Below, piece by piece: positions 1-9,325 of a stretch of DNA of 64,000 nt. Source of the stretch: Actinomycetospora lutea (lineage in GTDB: Bacteria; Actinomycetota; Actinomycetes; Mycobacteriales; Pseudonocardiaceae). Every line of letters begins with the position of its first letter. The first letter of the stretch is position 1. A program made the translations under genes and the position numbers. The stretch lies in contig NZ_JAQZAL010000003.1 of NCBI RefSeq assembly GCF_028737205.1, positions 1-64,000 of the forward strand, written 5' to 3'. The notes beneath the pieces were generated by a model, which did no database searches, was not told the DNA's origin, and saw only the letters and a list, made by a program, of their open reading frames with translations.

Positions 1-517
1 CGAGTCACCCTCGACAAGGTCGCATAGGTCAGCTGCGGTCAATTCTCTTCACAGCACCGGAGACGCTTCGGGAACCGAAGCGTTCTCCGCCACGAGATCG
101 TGTCCACCGCCGGCCGCACCCGGTGACGTCTCGACACCGGCGCCCACGCGTCCGACCGTGCGCCGGCGTCCGATCCGGGCGTCGACGAAGTGATCGCGCG
201 GCAACCGCGACAGGGGCGGAGGGGAGGCCATGACGGAGATGTCGCGTCCCGGCCCGAGAACGTTGCAGTTCGCGCGCAGTCGATCACACGGCGTGCGGCG
301 ACCCGAGGGCGAGATTGAACGAGCGTCACGGCGGGCACGCCCCGGGGGAGACAGGACTGCGCGATCACCGCGCTCCCCTCGGCCCGTCGAGATGGTGGCG
401 GGACGTCATCACCCCCGAGATCGCGACGACGGCCGAGGCCTCCCCACCGTGCCCGTGTGTGCGGTAGCTCCCGCCTGCCGGCGAGCGATCTCTCTCGTTC
501 GCGCCAGGAGCACGACC
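1..517. other. Left-edge non-coding stretch
   Basis: No gene is supported here. Open frames on both strands lack the G/C third-position bias of real genes in this window. The stretch holds a hairpin at 63-83 and is otherwise the upstream region of the gene starting at 518. A gene cut by the left edge cannot be excluded for the first few dozen bases. Confidence 0.5.
63..83. terminator. Hairpin with 9-bp stem and GAA loop
   Basis: Perfect inverted repeat: ACGCTTCGG and its complement CCGAAGCGT around a GAA loop. No T-run follows, so it is terminator-like only in the loose actinobacterial sense. It could end transcription of a gene left of the window. A hairpin with the same loop lies at 46443-46463. 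Confidence 0.45.
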
Positions 518-1669
518 ATGACCTCCATGCTGCCTCCACCCCAGGAGGCCCCGGACACCACCCCCGACACCCCCGACACCCCGATCCGCACCGTCGGGCT
601 GCTCGCCGATCCCGGCCTGCCGACGAAGCTCGCCGAGCAGGTCGCCCTCGACCTCCCCGACGTCCTCGCCCGCCACCTGCCGGGACGCACCTGGCGGGTC
701 GAGACGGCCGAGGGCCCGGTCGGCCTGGACTCCGAGGGCCTCGTGCCCATGTTCCGCACGGGCTGCGAGCGCCAGCGCCGCCACGGCTGGGACGTCGTCG
801 TGATCGTCACCGACCTGCCGCGGCGGGCGGGCACCGAGCCGCTCGTGTCCGACTTCGGCGCCGACGACGGGGTCGGCCTCGTCTCGGTGCCGGCCCTCGG
901 GGCCGTCTCGTTGCGCCGGCGCCTGCGCGCCGCCGTCGTCGACCTGCTCGAGCACGGCCTCGCGGACCCGGCGGACGCCCCGAGACCGACCCGGCGCGGC
1001 CTGTTCGCCCCGCCGATCTGCCGGATCGCCTCGGAGCACGAGGGCATCGACAGCCACCTCGCGCTGCGCGGGACGCGGGGGCGCCTGCGCCTGCTCGCCG
1101 GCATGGTGCGCAGCAACCGGCCGTGGCGCCTCGTCCCGAGCCTGTCCACGGCGCTCGCCGCGGCCGCCGCCGGTGCCGCGTTCGGCATCTTCTACTCGAA
1201 CATCTGGGAGCTCGCGAGCGCCGCCGGGCCGTCGCGCCTGGTGCTGATCGCGGTGCTGGCGGTCGCGGCCATGAGCACCTGGCTGATCGCCGACAACGAG
1301 CTGTGGGAGCGCCCGCGGTCGCGGCGCCTGCGCGCCGAGGTGCACCTCTACAACGCGGCGACGACCTCGACGATCGTGCTCGGCGTGGTCTGTTGCTACG
1401 CGTTGCTGCTGGTGCTGGCGGGGTCGGCGGCCGCCGTCGTGATCCCGCCGTCGTCGCTGGCCGAGACCGTCGGGCACCCCGTGGGGCCCGCGGCGTACCT
1501 GGCGGTGGCCTCGATGGCGACGTCGATGGGCATCGTGGCCGGCGCGGTCGGGTCGGGGCTGACGGCACCCGAGGACGTGCGCGCCGCGGCCTACAGCACC
1601 CGTGAGCAGCAGCGTCGCGCCCGCCTCGACGAGGAGGACGACCGCGCGGCCGCGGACGAGAGCGCCTGA
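518..1669 (+). CDS. Membrane protein of unknown family
   Basis: I do not recognise the family. The 383-residue product has a soluble N-terminal part (about residues 20-190) with alternating beta-strand-like hydrophobic stretches, then about four membrane segments between roughly residues 205 and 360, and an Arg/Glu/Asp-rich cytoplasmic-looking tail. The frame is open from 230, but I chose the ATG at 518 because AGGAG lies at 506-510 and coding-type codon use begins there. It converges on the FUSC gene with a 7-nt gap, so the two are separate transcription units. Function unknown; the hydrophilic domain may sense or bind something at the membrane. Confidence 0.8.
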   Translation: MTSMLPPPQEAPDTTPDTPDTPIRTVGLLADPGLPTKLAEQVALDLPDVLARHLPGRTWRVETAEGPVGLDSEGLVPMFRTGCERQRRHGWDVVVIVTDLPRRAGTEPLVSDFGADDGVGLVSVPALGAVSLRRRLRAAVVDLLEHGLADPADAPRPTRRGLFAPPICRIASEHEGIDSHLALRGTRGRLRLLAGMVRSNRPWRLVPSLSTALAAAAAGAAFGIFYSNIWELASAAGPSRLVLIAVLAVAAMSTWLIADNELWERPRSRRLRAEVHLYNAATTSTIVLGVVCCYALLLVLAGSAAAVVIPPSSLAETVGHPVGPAAYLAVASMATSMGIVAGAVGSGLTAPEDVRAAAYSTREQQRRARLDEEDDRAAADESA

Positions 1670-1676
1670 GGACCCC

Positions 1677-3905
1677 TCACGCCGGCAGTGGGCGGCGGCG
1701 TCGCGCGGACCGGGCCGGCGCGGGCGGGGACGAGCAGACCGGGGCGAGCACGACGCCGAGCGCGGCCAGGTCGTCGGCGAGCCAGCCCAGCCGGCCCCAC
1801 GCGTCGGCGAGCCGGAGCGTCTCGCGCGGGTGCTCGCGGCGGCCCGGGGCGGCGGCGAGCGCGCGCAGGGCGCTGTCGAGGAAGTCCGCGGGGACGGCGA
1901 GCACGGCCGCCGGGGTGCGCCCCTCGGCCAGCGAGCGGGCGACGCCCGCGTAGCCGTCGGCGAGGGCCTGGGCGTCGTCGCGGAGGCGCGCGACGAGGTC
2001 GGGCCAGCGGTCGGGGAGCCACGAGGACGCGGGGTCGAGGTCGCCGAGGGACGTGCGCGCGGTCCGCACGGCCCGGTGCACGACGCCGAGCACGACGAAC
2101 CAGTCGACGTCGCCCTCGTGGCGGGCGCGGCGCTCGGAGCGGTACTGCAGGAACGTGGCCTCGAACAGCAGGAGCCAGTGCTCGGCGGGCTGCAGGCGCG
2201 CGGCCACGTCCTCCCGCGACCCGGTGCCCGCGAGCCACGACGACGACGCGGCCACCAGGGCGGCGGTCTCGCGCAGGCAGCGGGCGGCGTCGCGGCGGAC
2301 CTCGCCGTGCCCGCCGGCCGGCCACACCGCCGCGCCGACGCCGATCCCGACCGCCGCGCCCACGGCGACGTCCAGGAACCGCACACCCGCGAGCGACGGA
2401 CCCGCCGGGGAGAGCTGGGCGAACAGCACGGCGACGAGGACGGTGAAGCTCGCCTGCCCGGCGATCATCCCGAACACCTGCCCCGCGGCCACCGCCACGA
2501 CGCACAGCAGCGGGAAGAGCGCCGCGTAGACGACGGTCTCCGGCCCCGCGAGCGCGAGCAGGCCGGCCGCGAGGCCCGCGCCCAGCGCGGTGCCGACGAT
2601 CGCGGGCAGGAGCGTGGCGCGCGTCGACGTCACCGACGTGCGCATGAGCGTCAGCGTCGCCAAGAGCACCCACAGCCCGTGGGACAGGTCCAGCCCGCCG
2701 GCGACGAGCCGCGCTAGGGCGAGCCCGACCCCCAGGCGCAGCGCGTTCTGCAGGTACACCGACCTCAGGGAGAGGTGGGCGTGGATGCGGCGCCACCACA
2801 GCAGCGCGGTCGGGGCGGTGGCCCACCACGACAGCTCGGCGGCGCCGGGGGAGCGGGGACCGCGGGGGTCCACGACGATCTCCGCCGACTGCACGGCCAC
2901 GCGGGCGGCCGACAGCGCCTGGCCGACGGCCACCGCGGCCCGCGCGTGCGCGACGGTCGCGTCGTCGTCGACGAGCGCGGAGATCGTGTCGAGGCGGCGC
3001 TGGGTGTAGGCGAGGCGCTCGGCGTCGAGGTCGGCGACCTCGGGCACCGGGCCGCGCCCGAGCAGCGCGTCCGCGGTGCGGTGCAGCGTCGTCGCGAGTG
3101 TGGCCAGCGTCGCGGCGGCGTCCACCGGGATCCCGCGCGCATCCACGGACAGGAGCGCGTCGACGCGGCCGTGCATCCCGCGCAGGGCGCCGCCGAGGTG
3201 GGCGAGGCTCCGGTCCTCGATCCCCGGGCCGGTGGGTCGCACCTCCCACGGCGTCGCGAGCAGCTTCAGCCGGCCGGCGGCGCGCGTCGCCGCGGCCCGG
3301 CGGGCGGGGACGGCGTCGGCGTCACCCGCCCCGGTGGCCTCGAGGAGCCCGGCGAGCGCGCGGGCCGCCGACGCCGCGCGACAGGCGTAGGACCGCACCG
3401 GGCGGGGCGGCCAGAGCACGCGGTCGGCGAGCAGGAGGAGCCCCACCCCGAACACGAAGCCGAGCACGCGCGCGGGCAGCGTCTCCGGGGCGAAGGGCGG
3501 GAACGACGGCAGGATGTAGACCAGCTGCAGCCCGTTGGCCACGCCCGCGAGCCGCGGGCCGCCGACCGCGATGAACGCGACGGACACGCCGACCACGAGC
3601 ATGCCGACCGACGCCAGGAGCGTGCTGCCGGCGAGCAGCGTCCCGATCGTCAGCAGGACCGTGCCCGCGACGAGGCAGCCGACCAGCGTCCGGGTGCGCT
3701 GGCGCGGCGTCCCGACGACCTGCGAGAGCACCCCGAACCCGATCGTGCCGAACACCGCGTACGTCGCCGCGGTGGGGCTGCCGAACCCGTAGCGGCACAC
3801 CATGAACACGACGGTGGCGACGACGCCGACGCGCAGCGCCCGCCGGCACGCGCCGAGCCCCGGGTCGCGGCGCAGGAGCCAGCGCAGAGCCCGGCGACCG
3901 GCCAT
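1677..3905 (-). CDS. FUSC family membrane transporter
   Basis: A 742-residue membrane protein with two multi-helix bundles, about residues 20-170 and 385-525. Each is followed by a long soluble helical region. This is the duplicated architecture of FUSC/aromatic-acid-exporter-type proteins (YccS/AaeB-like). Conserved-looking small-residue-rich helices in the second bundle fit the FUSC domain. Members are thought to export aromatic or other organic anions; the substrate here is unknown. The gene is monocistronic, convergent with the gene at 518-1669 and separated by 58 nt from the SEC-C gene upstream (same strand). Full length for the family. Confidence 0.8.
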   Translation of the reverse strand: MAGRRALRWLLRRDPGLGACRRALRVGVVATVVFMVCRYGFGSPTAATYAVFGTIGFGVLSQVVGTPRQRTRTLVGCLVAGTVLLTIGTLLAGSTLLASVGMLVVGVSVAFIAVGGPRLAGVANGLQLVYILPSFPPFAPETLPARVLGFVFGVGLLLLADRVLWPPRPVRSYACRAASAARALAGLLEATGAGDADAVPARRAAATRAAGRLKLLATPWEVRPTGPGIEDRSLAHLGGALRGMHGRVDALLSVDARGIPVDAAATLATLATTLHRTADALLGRGPVPEVADLDAERLAYTQRRLDTISALVDDDATVAHARAAVAVGQALSAARVAVQSAEIVVDPRGPRSPGAAELSWWATAPTALLWWRRIHAHLSLRSVYLQNALRLGVGLALARLVAGGLDLSHGLWVLLATLTLMRTSVTSTRATLLPAIVGTALGAGLAAGLLALAGPETVVYAALFPLLCVVAVAAGQVFGMIAGQASFTVLVAVLFAQLSPAGPSLAGVRFLDVAVGAAVGIGVGAAVWPAGGHGEVRRDAARCLRETAALVAASSSWLAGTGSREDVAARLQPAEHWLLLFEATFLQYRSERRARHEGDVDWFVVLGVVHRAVRTARTSLGDLDPASSWLPDRWPDLVARLRDDAQALADGYAGVARSLAEGRTPAAVLAVPADFLDSALRALAAAPGRREHPRETLRLADAWGRLGWLADDLAALGVVLAPVCSSPPAPARSARRRRPLPA

Positions 3906-3963
3906 CGTCGCAGTGTGCCGCGACGACGCCCGGCTGCCCAGGGGCTGATCAGCGCACGGGGCG

Positions 3964-5040
3964 TCAGCGCACCCTCGGCCGCCCTCCGGTACCTCGCCCG
4001 ATCACGCGCTCCGACGGGGACGGGGAGGTGCCCGGGGACGTGCCCGGGGACGGGGAGGTGGCCGGGGCCGGAGCCGGGGCGGGTACGGGCGGCGGTACCG
4101 GCCGAGCGTCCGACGCCCGCCCCCGGGGCAGGCAGCACTTCTTGTACTTGGTGCGCGATCCGCACCAGCACGGGTCGTTGCGCCCCGGCGGCCAGACGAG
4201 GCGGGGGCCGGGTGCGGGGTCGGGTGCGGGCGGGCCGGCGGCGAGGTCCGCGAGCATCGCGGCCAGCAGCTCCGGGGTCGCGACCTCGACCTCGAGCGGC
4301 TCGCCCTCGGCGTCGGCGGCCTGCAGCTCGCGCTCGACGAGCGCCCGGTGGGTGTCCCAGTCGTGCCCGAGCTCGTCGGCCGCGGCCGGGTGCGCGGCGA
4401 GGAGCCGGGTGAAGGACGGCTCGGGGTGGAACACCAGATCCGGCGCGGCGTCGAGGTCGTCGGCCATCGCGTCGTACTCGTCGGCGGCGAGACCGAGGTC
4501 GGCGCGGACGTCGCGCCGCCGGCCGATCAGCTCGTCGACCAGGTCCTCCGCGTCGAGGTGCTCCTCGGAACCCTCCGGCAGGCGCTCCACGCGCTCGATC
4601 GCCGTGAGCACGGCCGCGGTGAGCCACTGCTCGGCGATCTCGCCGCGCCCGTTCTCGGTGAGCGCGTCGGCGATCGGGCGCACCGACCCCACCTCGCGCA
4701 ACAGCAGTGGCCGGAGCTTCGTGAGCTCGGCCATGCCCTCCTCGCCGCGACCGAGGCGCAGCAGACGCTCGGCGTGGGCCGCCGGGATCCAGTCCCGGTC
4801 GGCCGACCCCGCCCCGGCGCCGACCGCGCGGGCCGAGAGGTCGACGGCCTCGTCGTGGTCCCCGGCCAGCTCGCGGGCCTCGGCGGCCAGGCTCAGCGCG
4901 TAGGCGGCGTCCTCGGGGTCGGCGAGGCGCCCCTCCTCGACCGCGGACACCAGCTCCTCGGCGTACGGGCGCGGATCGCGCGCACGGACCGCCTCGGTAC
5001 CGAGGCCGTCGAGGTCGTCGGACGTCAGGAGCGAGGCCAC
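3964..5040 (-). CDS. SEC-C motif protein
   Basis: A 358-residue soluble protein. A helical, acidic, TPR-like region (about residues 1-280) is followed by a SEC-C zinc motif at 287-303 reading NDPCWCGS-x-TKYKKCC, then a Pro/Ser/Ala-rich tail with short GTSP repeats. SEC-C motifs bind Zn2+ and are found at the end of SecA and in many proteins of unclear role, where they mediate protein or ribosome contacts. The helical repeats suggest a scaffold or chaperone-like role, but no function can be assigned. The low-complexity tail (DNA repeats around 4020-4080) varies most and may be a linker. Confidence 0.8.
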   Translation of the reverse strand: MASLLTSDDLDGLGTEAVRARDPRPYAEELVSAVEEGRLADPEDAAYALSLAAEARELAGDHDEAVDLSARAVGAGAGSADRDWIPAAHAERLLRLGRGEEGMAELTKLRPLLLREVGSVRPIADALTENGRGEIAEQWLTAAVLTAIERVERLPEGSEEHLDAEDLVDELIGRRRDVRADLGLAADEYDAMADDLDAAPDLVFHPEPSFTRLLAAHPAAADELGHDWDTHRALVERELQAADAEGEPLEVEVATPELLAAMLADLAAGPPAPDPAPGPRLVWPPGRNDPCWCGSRTKYKKCCLPRGRASDARPVPPPVPAPAPAPATSPSPGTSPGTSPSPSERVIGRGTGGRPRVR

Positions 5041-5074
5041 CGGGGGAACGGTAGGCCTCGCTCCCGGCGGCGGG

Positions 5075-6190
5075 TCAGGCCGGCAGGTCCACCAGGTCCG
5101 CCAGCACCGACCGGTGGTGGTCGGCGGAGCCCAGGACGAGGGCGTCGGCGCGGGCGCGCTTGAGGAACAGGTGCGCCGGGTGCTCCCACGTGAAGCCGAT
5201 GCCGCCGTGGAGCTGCAGGCCGTCCTCGGCGGCGAGCAGCGCCACCTCGGAGCAGTGCGCCTGGGCGACCGCGGCGGCGACCGGGAGGTCCGGCGAGCCG
5301 TCGGCCGCGCACCGCGCGGCGTACCGGGCGACCGCGCGGGCCTGGGTGATCGCGACCCAGAGGTCGGCCAGCCGGTGCTTGAGCGCCTGGTACGACGCCA
5401 GCTGGCGGCCGAACTGGTGGCGGTCGCGCAGGTAGGCGACGGTGTCGGCGAGGCAGCGCTCGGCGAGCCCGAGCTGCTCGGAGGCGAGGACCGCGGCGCC
5501 GACCTGCAGCGCGTGGTCCACGTCGGCCCCGGACACGATCCGCGCCGGAGCCCCGTCGAACACGATGTCGGTGAGGCGGCGGGTCATGTCGAGCGACTCG
5601 GAGGTCGTACGCGTGACCCCCTCCCCGTCGGCGCCCACCACGGCGATCTCGCCGGCCGAGACCGGCACGAGCAGCACGTCGGCGGTGACGGCGTCGACGA
5701 CGGCGGTGACCGTGCCGGCGACGAGGTCCCCGGCACCCCGGCGCTCGACGGTGACCGGCACCGGCCGCCCCGCGCCGCGGGTGGCGCCGACGACCAGCAC
5801 GGCCGTGCGCTCCCCGGCGGCGACGGCCGCGAGCAGCTCGTCCTCACCGGTCCCGAGCAGCAGCGCGCTCGCCACGGCACCGCCCAGGAACGGCACGGGC
5901 GCGACGGCGCGGCCGAGCTCCTCGGCGACGACGGCGACCTCGCGCCACGACGCGCCGGCGCCGCCGCGCTCCTCGGGCACCGCGAGGCCCGCGACGCCGA
6001 TCTCCTGGGTGAGCCGCTTCCACAGGTCGGTGTCGACCGCGTCGTCGGTGTCGGTGCGCCGGAGCACGGCGTCCCACGGGGCCTGCTTGTCGACGAGCGC
6101 GCGGACGCTGGCGCGCAGGTCGTCCTCGACGTCGGTGTAGAGGAGGTCGCCGGTCTCGGGGGTGCCAGGAGCTGTCGCTGCGGCGCTCAT
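5075..6190 (-). CDS. Acyl-CoA dehydrogenase family protein (second subunit of pair)
   Basis: A 371-residue flavoprotein of the acyl-CoA dehydrogenase fold. Visible signatures are RHQFGRQLASYQALKH in the C-terminal helical domain and LHGGIGFTWEH near the end, the form seen in FadE28-like subunits. The gene starts at ATG 6190, which overlaps the stop of the upstream dehydrogenase gene as ATGA, so the two are translationally coupled. In actinobacteria such side-by-side pairs form heterotetramers that oxidise acyl-CoA side chains, for example of steroids. The substrate here is not evident from context. Expected to use FAD and pass electrons to ETF. Confidence 0.85.
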   Translation of the reverse strand: MSAAATAPGTPETGDLLYTDVEDDLRASVRALVDKQAPWDAVLRRTDTDDAVDTDLWKRLTQEIGVAGLAVPEERGGAGASWREVAVVAEELGRAVAPVPFLGGAVASALLLGTGEDELLAAVAAGERTAVLVVGATRGAGRPVPVTVERRGAGDLVAGTVTAVVDAVTADVLLVPVSAGEIAVVGADGEGVTRTTSESLDMTRRLTDIVFDGAPARIVSGADVDHALQVGAAVLASEQLGLAERCLADTVAYLRDRHQFGRQLASYQALKHRLADLWVAITQARAVARYAARCAADGSPDLPVAAAVAQAHCSEVALLAAEDGLQLHGGIGFTWEHPAHLFLKRARADALVLGSADHHRSVLADLVDLPA

Positions 6191-7422
6191 CGGGGCAGGT
6201 CCTTCCACGGCACGTCCTTGTCGGCGCGGGCCTCGGCGGGCAGGCCGAGCACACGCTCGGCGACGACGTTGCGGAGGATCTCGGACGTGCCGCCCTCGAT
6301 CGAGTTGGCGCGGAAGCGCAGGTAGCGCCAGCCGGTGTCGCGGCTGCCGTAGTCCTCGACCTCGGGGCGGCGCTCGGTGTAGTCGGGGTAGCGCAGGCCG
6401 TCCTCCCCGCACAGCTCGAGCTCGAGGCTCGCGCACTCCTGGTTGAGGCGCGCGTAGGTGATCTTCACGCCGGAGCCCTCGGGACCGGGCTGCCCGGCGG
6501 CCTGCTGCTGCCCCAGGCGCTCGGCGGTCAGGCGCGCCGCCTCGGTCTGCACCCAGAGCCGCAGCATCCGGTCGTGCAGCCCGGGGGTGTGCGCCTCGGG
6601 GTGCTCGCGCCACCGGGCGGCCAGGGCGCCGACGGCCCCGCTCTCGCGGGGCAGCGTGCCGCCGCCGATGGCCACGCGCTCGTTCATCAGCGTGTACTGC
6701 GCGACCGCCCAGCCCTGACCGACCTCGCCGAGGCGCTGGTCGTCGGGGACGCGGACGTCGGTCAGGAAGACCTCGTTGAACTCCGCCTCGCCGGTGATCT
6801 GCCGCAGCCCGCGGACCTCGACCCCCGGCGCGGTCATGTCCACGACGAAGTAGGACAGCCCGCGGTGCTTGACCGCCTCGGGGTCGGTGCGGGCGAGGAT
6901 GATCCCCCAGCGGGCGTGGTGGGCCATGGAGGTCCACACCTTCTGCCCGTTGAGCACCCACGCATCGCCGTCCCACACGGCGCTGGTGCCGACGCCCGCG
7001 AGGTCCGAGCCCGCGCCGGGCTCGCTGAACAGCTGGCACCAGATGTCCTCGCCGGTCCACAGCGAGGGCAGCCAGCGCTGCTTCTGCGCGTCGTCGCCGA
7101 AGCGCAGGATCGTCGGCGCGGCCATGCCGAGGCCGATGACGTTGAGCCGCGGCCGGTTCTCCGGCGCGCCCGCGCGCGCGAAGGCGGCGTCGACGGCGGT
7201 CTGCAGGCCGTTCTCGGCGCCGAGCCCGCCCAGCCCGGCCGGGTAGTGCACCCAGGCCAGGCCGGCGGCGAAGCGCTCGCGGAGGAACTCGGCGGCGTCG
7301 GTGCTCGCGGGGTCGTGCTCGGCGAGGAACTCCTCGACCCGCTGCGCGAGCGCGGCGGCGTCGGGAGGGCTGCCGGAGACGGACCGCAGCGGAGCTCGAC
7401 CATCCTGCTCAGTAGTCGTCAC
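6187..7422 (-). CDS. Acyl-CoA dehydrogenase (first subunit of pair)
   Basis: A 411-residue acyl-CoA dehydrogenase. It has the flavin/substrate loop SEPGAGSDLAG, a GQKVWTS segment, and the C-terminal signature SIEGGTSEILRN followed by ERVLGLP. GTG 7422 was chosen because GGAGGG lies about 8 nt upstream; the frame runs on to 8655 only because the opposite strand is coding there. It is the first gene of a two-gene operon with 5075-6190. It is divergent from the erythromycin-esterase-family gene, with about 70 nt between the two starts. Resembles FadE29-type subunits of heteromeric dehydrogenases; substrate unknown. Confidence 0.87.
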   Translation of the reverse strand: MTTTEQDGRAPLRSVSGSPPDAAALAQRVEEFLAEHDPASTDAAEFLRERFAAGLAWVHYPAGLGGLGAENGLQTAVDAAFARAGAPENRPRLNVIGLGMAAPTILRFGDDAQKQRWLPSLWTGEDIWCQLFSEPGAGSDLAGVGTSAVWDGDAWVLNGQKVWTSMAHHARWGIILARTDPEAVKHRGLSYFVVDMTAPGVEVRGLRQITGEAEFNEVFLTDVRVPDDQRLGEVGQGWAVAQYTLMNERVAIGGGTLPRESGAVGALAARWREHPEAHTPGLHDRMLRLWVQTEAARLTAERLGQQQAAGQPGPEGSGVKITYARLNQECASLELELCGEDGLRYPDYTERRPEVEDYGSRDTGWRYLRFRANSIEGGTSEILRNVVAERVLGLPAEARADKDVPWKDLPR

Positions 7423-7492
7423 CCTTGCACCCTCCGTCGCCGATCCGCGCCTGTCGAGTCCGGTGTCCGCCGGATCCGGCTGACCTGCGAGG

Positions 7493-8731
7493 GTGCTGCC
7501 CGTGGCCGATCTCGAGAGCTGGCTCGCCGACCACGCCCGCCCGCTCGCGGTGGCGGACGACGACCTGGCCGACGACGGGCTCGACGCCGTCGAGGCCTGG
7601 GTGCCGGCGAGCGCCGGCGCGCGGGTGGTCGCGGTCGGCCCGGCGGTGGGCGGCACGCGCGAGCTCGCGCTGCTGGCCTGCCGGCTGATCGAGAACGCCG
7701 TGCGCGACGGCGGGGCCCGCACGGTCGCGCTGCAGTCCGGCGAGTCCGCGACCACCGTGCTCGACGACCACGTGCGCCACGGGACGGGTGCGGCCGGCGA
7801 CGCGCTCGAGCGCCTCGGGTCGTGGAGCTGGAACACCCGCGAGGTGCTCGACCTCGTCCGCGTGCTCGCCGAGGTCCGCTCGGTGCCGGTGGTCGGGATC
7901 GACCCGCGCCCGCCCGCGACCGCCGTCCGCGTCGTCGGTGCCTTCCTGCGCACCGCCGCGCCGGACGCGCTGCCGCCGGTGGCCGACGCGCTCGCCGACC
8001 TCGCGCTCGGGCACGGCGGTGGACGCGACGGGGCCGCCTCCCGCGCGGCGGTCGAGCGGGTGCGGGAGCGACTGGAGCGCGACGTCCCCGCGCTCGTCGC
8101 GGCGACCTCGCCCGCGCAGCACGCCGAGGCGGTCCGCCACGCCGGGTTCCTGGCGCGCGCCGCCGAGCTCGCGGCCTGCCCGCCCGACCGCGCCGACGCC
8201 CTCGCCGGCCGGCTGATGGCCGACGCGGTGCTCGACGCCCTGGGCTCCGACGCCCCGGGCTCCGACGCCCTGGGCTCCGACGGGCGCGTCGTGCTCTGGG
8301 CGCACGCCGACCACATCGTCGTCCGCGCCGGCTCGCTCGGTGCGCACCTGCGCGAGCACCTCGGCGACGGGTACCGCGCGCTGGTGCTGTCCGCGGGGTC
8401 GGGCTCGACGCGCGCGGTCCGGACCCGGCGGGTGTTCGGGCGGGCGCGCACCCCGTCGGTGCACCGCTTCGCGGCCCCGGCGGCGTCGTCGCTGGAGGGC
8501 ACGGTGCTCGCGGCGTGCCCGCGGGACGCGCTGGTCGACCTGCGGGCGCTGGGCGAGCCCGGCGTCCCCGACGCCGTCACCGCCTGGGCCGGGGCGACGA
8601 CGTCGCGGCGCTCGGTCGGCGACGAGGTGTCGCCCGGCGCGCCCGTCGGGGCCACCGTGCCCTGCGTCCCCGGGACCGAGCTCGACGCGGTCGCCGTGGT
8701 GTCGACCGTGCACCCCGGCTGGGTGCGCTAA
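7493..8731 (+). CDS. Erythromycin-esterase-family protein, catalytically degenerate
   Basis: A 412-residue protein of the erythromycin esterase/succinoglycan-biosynthesis fold, recognisable from RLIENAV, WSWNTREVLDLV and the overall order of blocks. In active members a GE-x-x-HG motif supplies a Glu and a His, and a second Glu lies about 30 residues on. Here the first motif reads GPAVGGTRE (residues 49-57) and the second Glu position reads Gln81. All three expected catalytic residues therefore appear lost. Residues 249-263 are a triple 5-residue repeat (8237-8281). GTG 7493 is used; GTG 7502 is an alternative. It ends in a 4-nt tail-to-tail overlap with the next gene. Macrolide inactivation is unlikely. 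Confidence 0.75.
   Translation: MLPVADLESWLADHARPLAVADDDLADDGLDAVEAWVPASAGARVVAVGPAVGGTRELALLACRLIENAVRDGGARTVALQSGESATTVLDDHVRHGTGAAGDALERLGSWSWNTREVLDLVRVLAEVRSVPVVGIDPRPPATAVRVVGAFLRTAAPDALPPVADALADLALGHGGGRDGAASRAAVERVRERLERDVPALVAATSPAQHAEAVRHAGFLARAAELAACPPDRADALAGRLMADAVLDALGSDAPGSDALGSDGRVVLWAHADHIVVRAGSLGAHLREHLGDGYRALVLSAGSGSTRAVRTRRVFGRARTPSVHRFAAPAASSLEGTVLAACPRDALVDLRALGEPGVPDAVTAWAGATTSRRSVGDEVSPGAPVGATVPCVPGTELDAVAVVSTVHPGWVR
8237..8281 (+). repeat. Three tandem 15-nt units inside the esterase-family gene
   Basis: Three direct copies of GCC-C(T/C)G-GGC-TCC-GAC encode ALGSD, APGSD and ALGSD. The array keeps frame and sits in a likely surface loop, consistent with slippage expansion. 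Confidence 0.85.
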
Positions 8732-9312
8732 GCCCTGCTCGCGAGCACCGCGCGGCCGCGGGGCGAGAGCTCGTAGCCGACCGGCAGCGAGTGCGTCAGC
8801 CCCAGCGCCTTGAGCCGGCGGACGTCGGCCTTGAACGGCAGGGTCTCGCGGCCGAAGGACGCGGCCAGGTCCGGCGCCCGCACGCCGGGGCGCTCGGCGA
8901 TCGCCGCGAGCGTCGCCCACGCCCAGGGACCGTGCCCGCTGCGCGCGTCCATCGCGTCGAGGCGGCGGGCCACCGCGGCGAGGTCGTCGGCACCGGGCAC
9001 GGACGCGGCGAGCTCGGCGCGCGGGTCGGGCTCGTCGAGCAGGTGGAAGCGCACGCGGTAGAGCTCGGCGTCGTCGCCCGCGTGCCGGTCGGCCTCGGCG
9101 AGCATCGCGGCGACGGAGTCGAACCCGGCGCGGCGGGCGTCGTCCGGTCCGAGGTCCTCGCGGCGCACGACGTCCACCTCGTCGACCTGCAGCCGTCCCA
9201 CCGGCGTGCGGTACGGGCGTCCGGGCCGGACCTGCGCGCGCTTCCAGCGCCGGAAGGTCAGGTCGACCTCGCCGCGCGCGATCGGGTCGGCGAAGCGCAG
9301 GGCGAAGAGCAC
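8728..9312 (-). CDS. ASCH-like domain protein with C-terminal winged-helix-like region
   Basis: A 194-residue soluble protein. The start (LRFADPIARGEVDLTFRR, and a later Arg/Gly/Pro segment) fits the ASCH/PUA-like fold, which binds RNA or nucleotides. The last 75 residues (ATLAAIAERPGVRAPDLA ... GYELSPRGRAVL) look like a winged helix. No catalytic motif is evident. Its stop overlaps the stop of the esterase-family gene tail to tail, and its start is 13 nt downstream of the DUF4190 gene stop on the same strand. It could therefore be co-transcribed with that gene. Role unknown; RNA or nucleotide binding is inferred from fold only. Confidence 0.7.
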   Translation of the reverse strand: MLFALRFADPIARGEVDLTFRRWKRAQVRPGRPYRTPVGRLQVDEVDVVRREDLGPDDARRAGFDSVAAMLAEADRHAGDDAELYRVRFHLLDEPDPRAELAASVPGADDLAAVARRLDAMDARSGHGPWAWATLAAIAERPGVRAPDLAASFGRETLPFKADVRRLKALGLTHSLPVGYELSPRGRAVLASRA

Positions 9313-9325
9313 GGGATCGGGCCTC

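Noticed and set aside
2775-4412. Long plus-strand frame opposite the FUSC and SEC-C genes
   Set aside because: Composition is Arg/Gly/Ala/Pro junk, it spans two real genes on the other strand, and it lacks a ribosome site. The same holds for 11131-14007, 16294-18816, 42804-45515 and 51432-54593.
7493-8731. Macrolide resistance esterase
   Set aside because: The expected catalytic Glu, His and second Glu are absent, and no resistance or mobile context is present.
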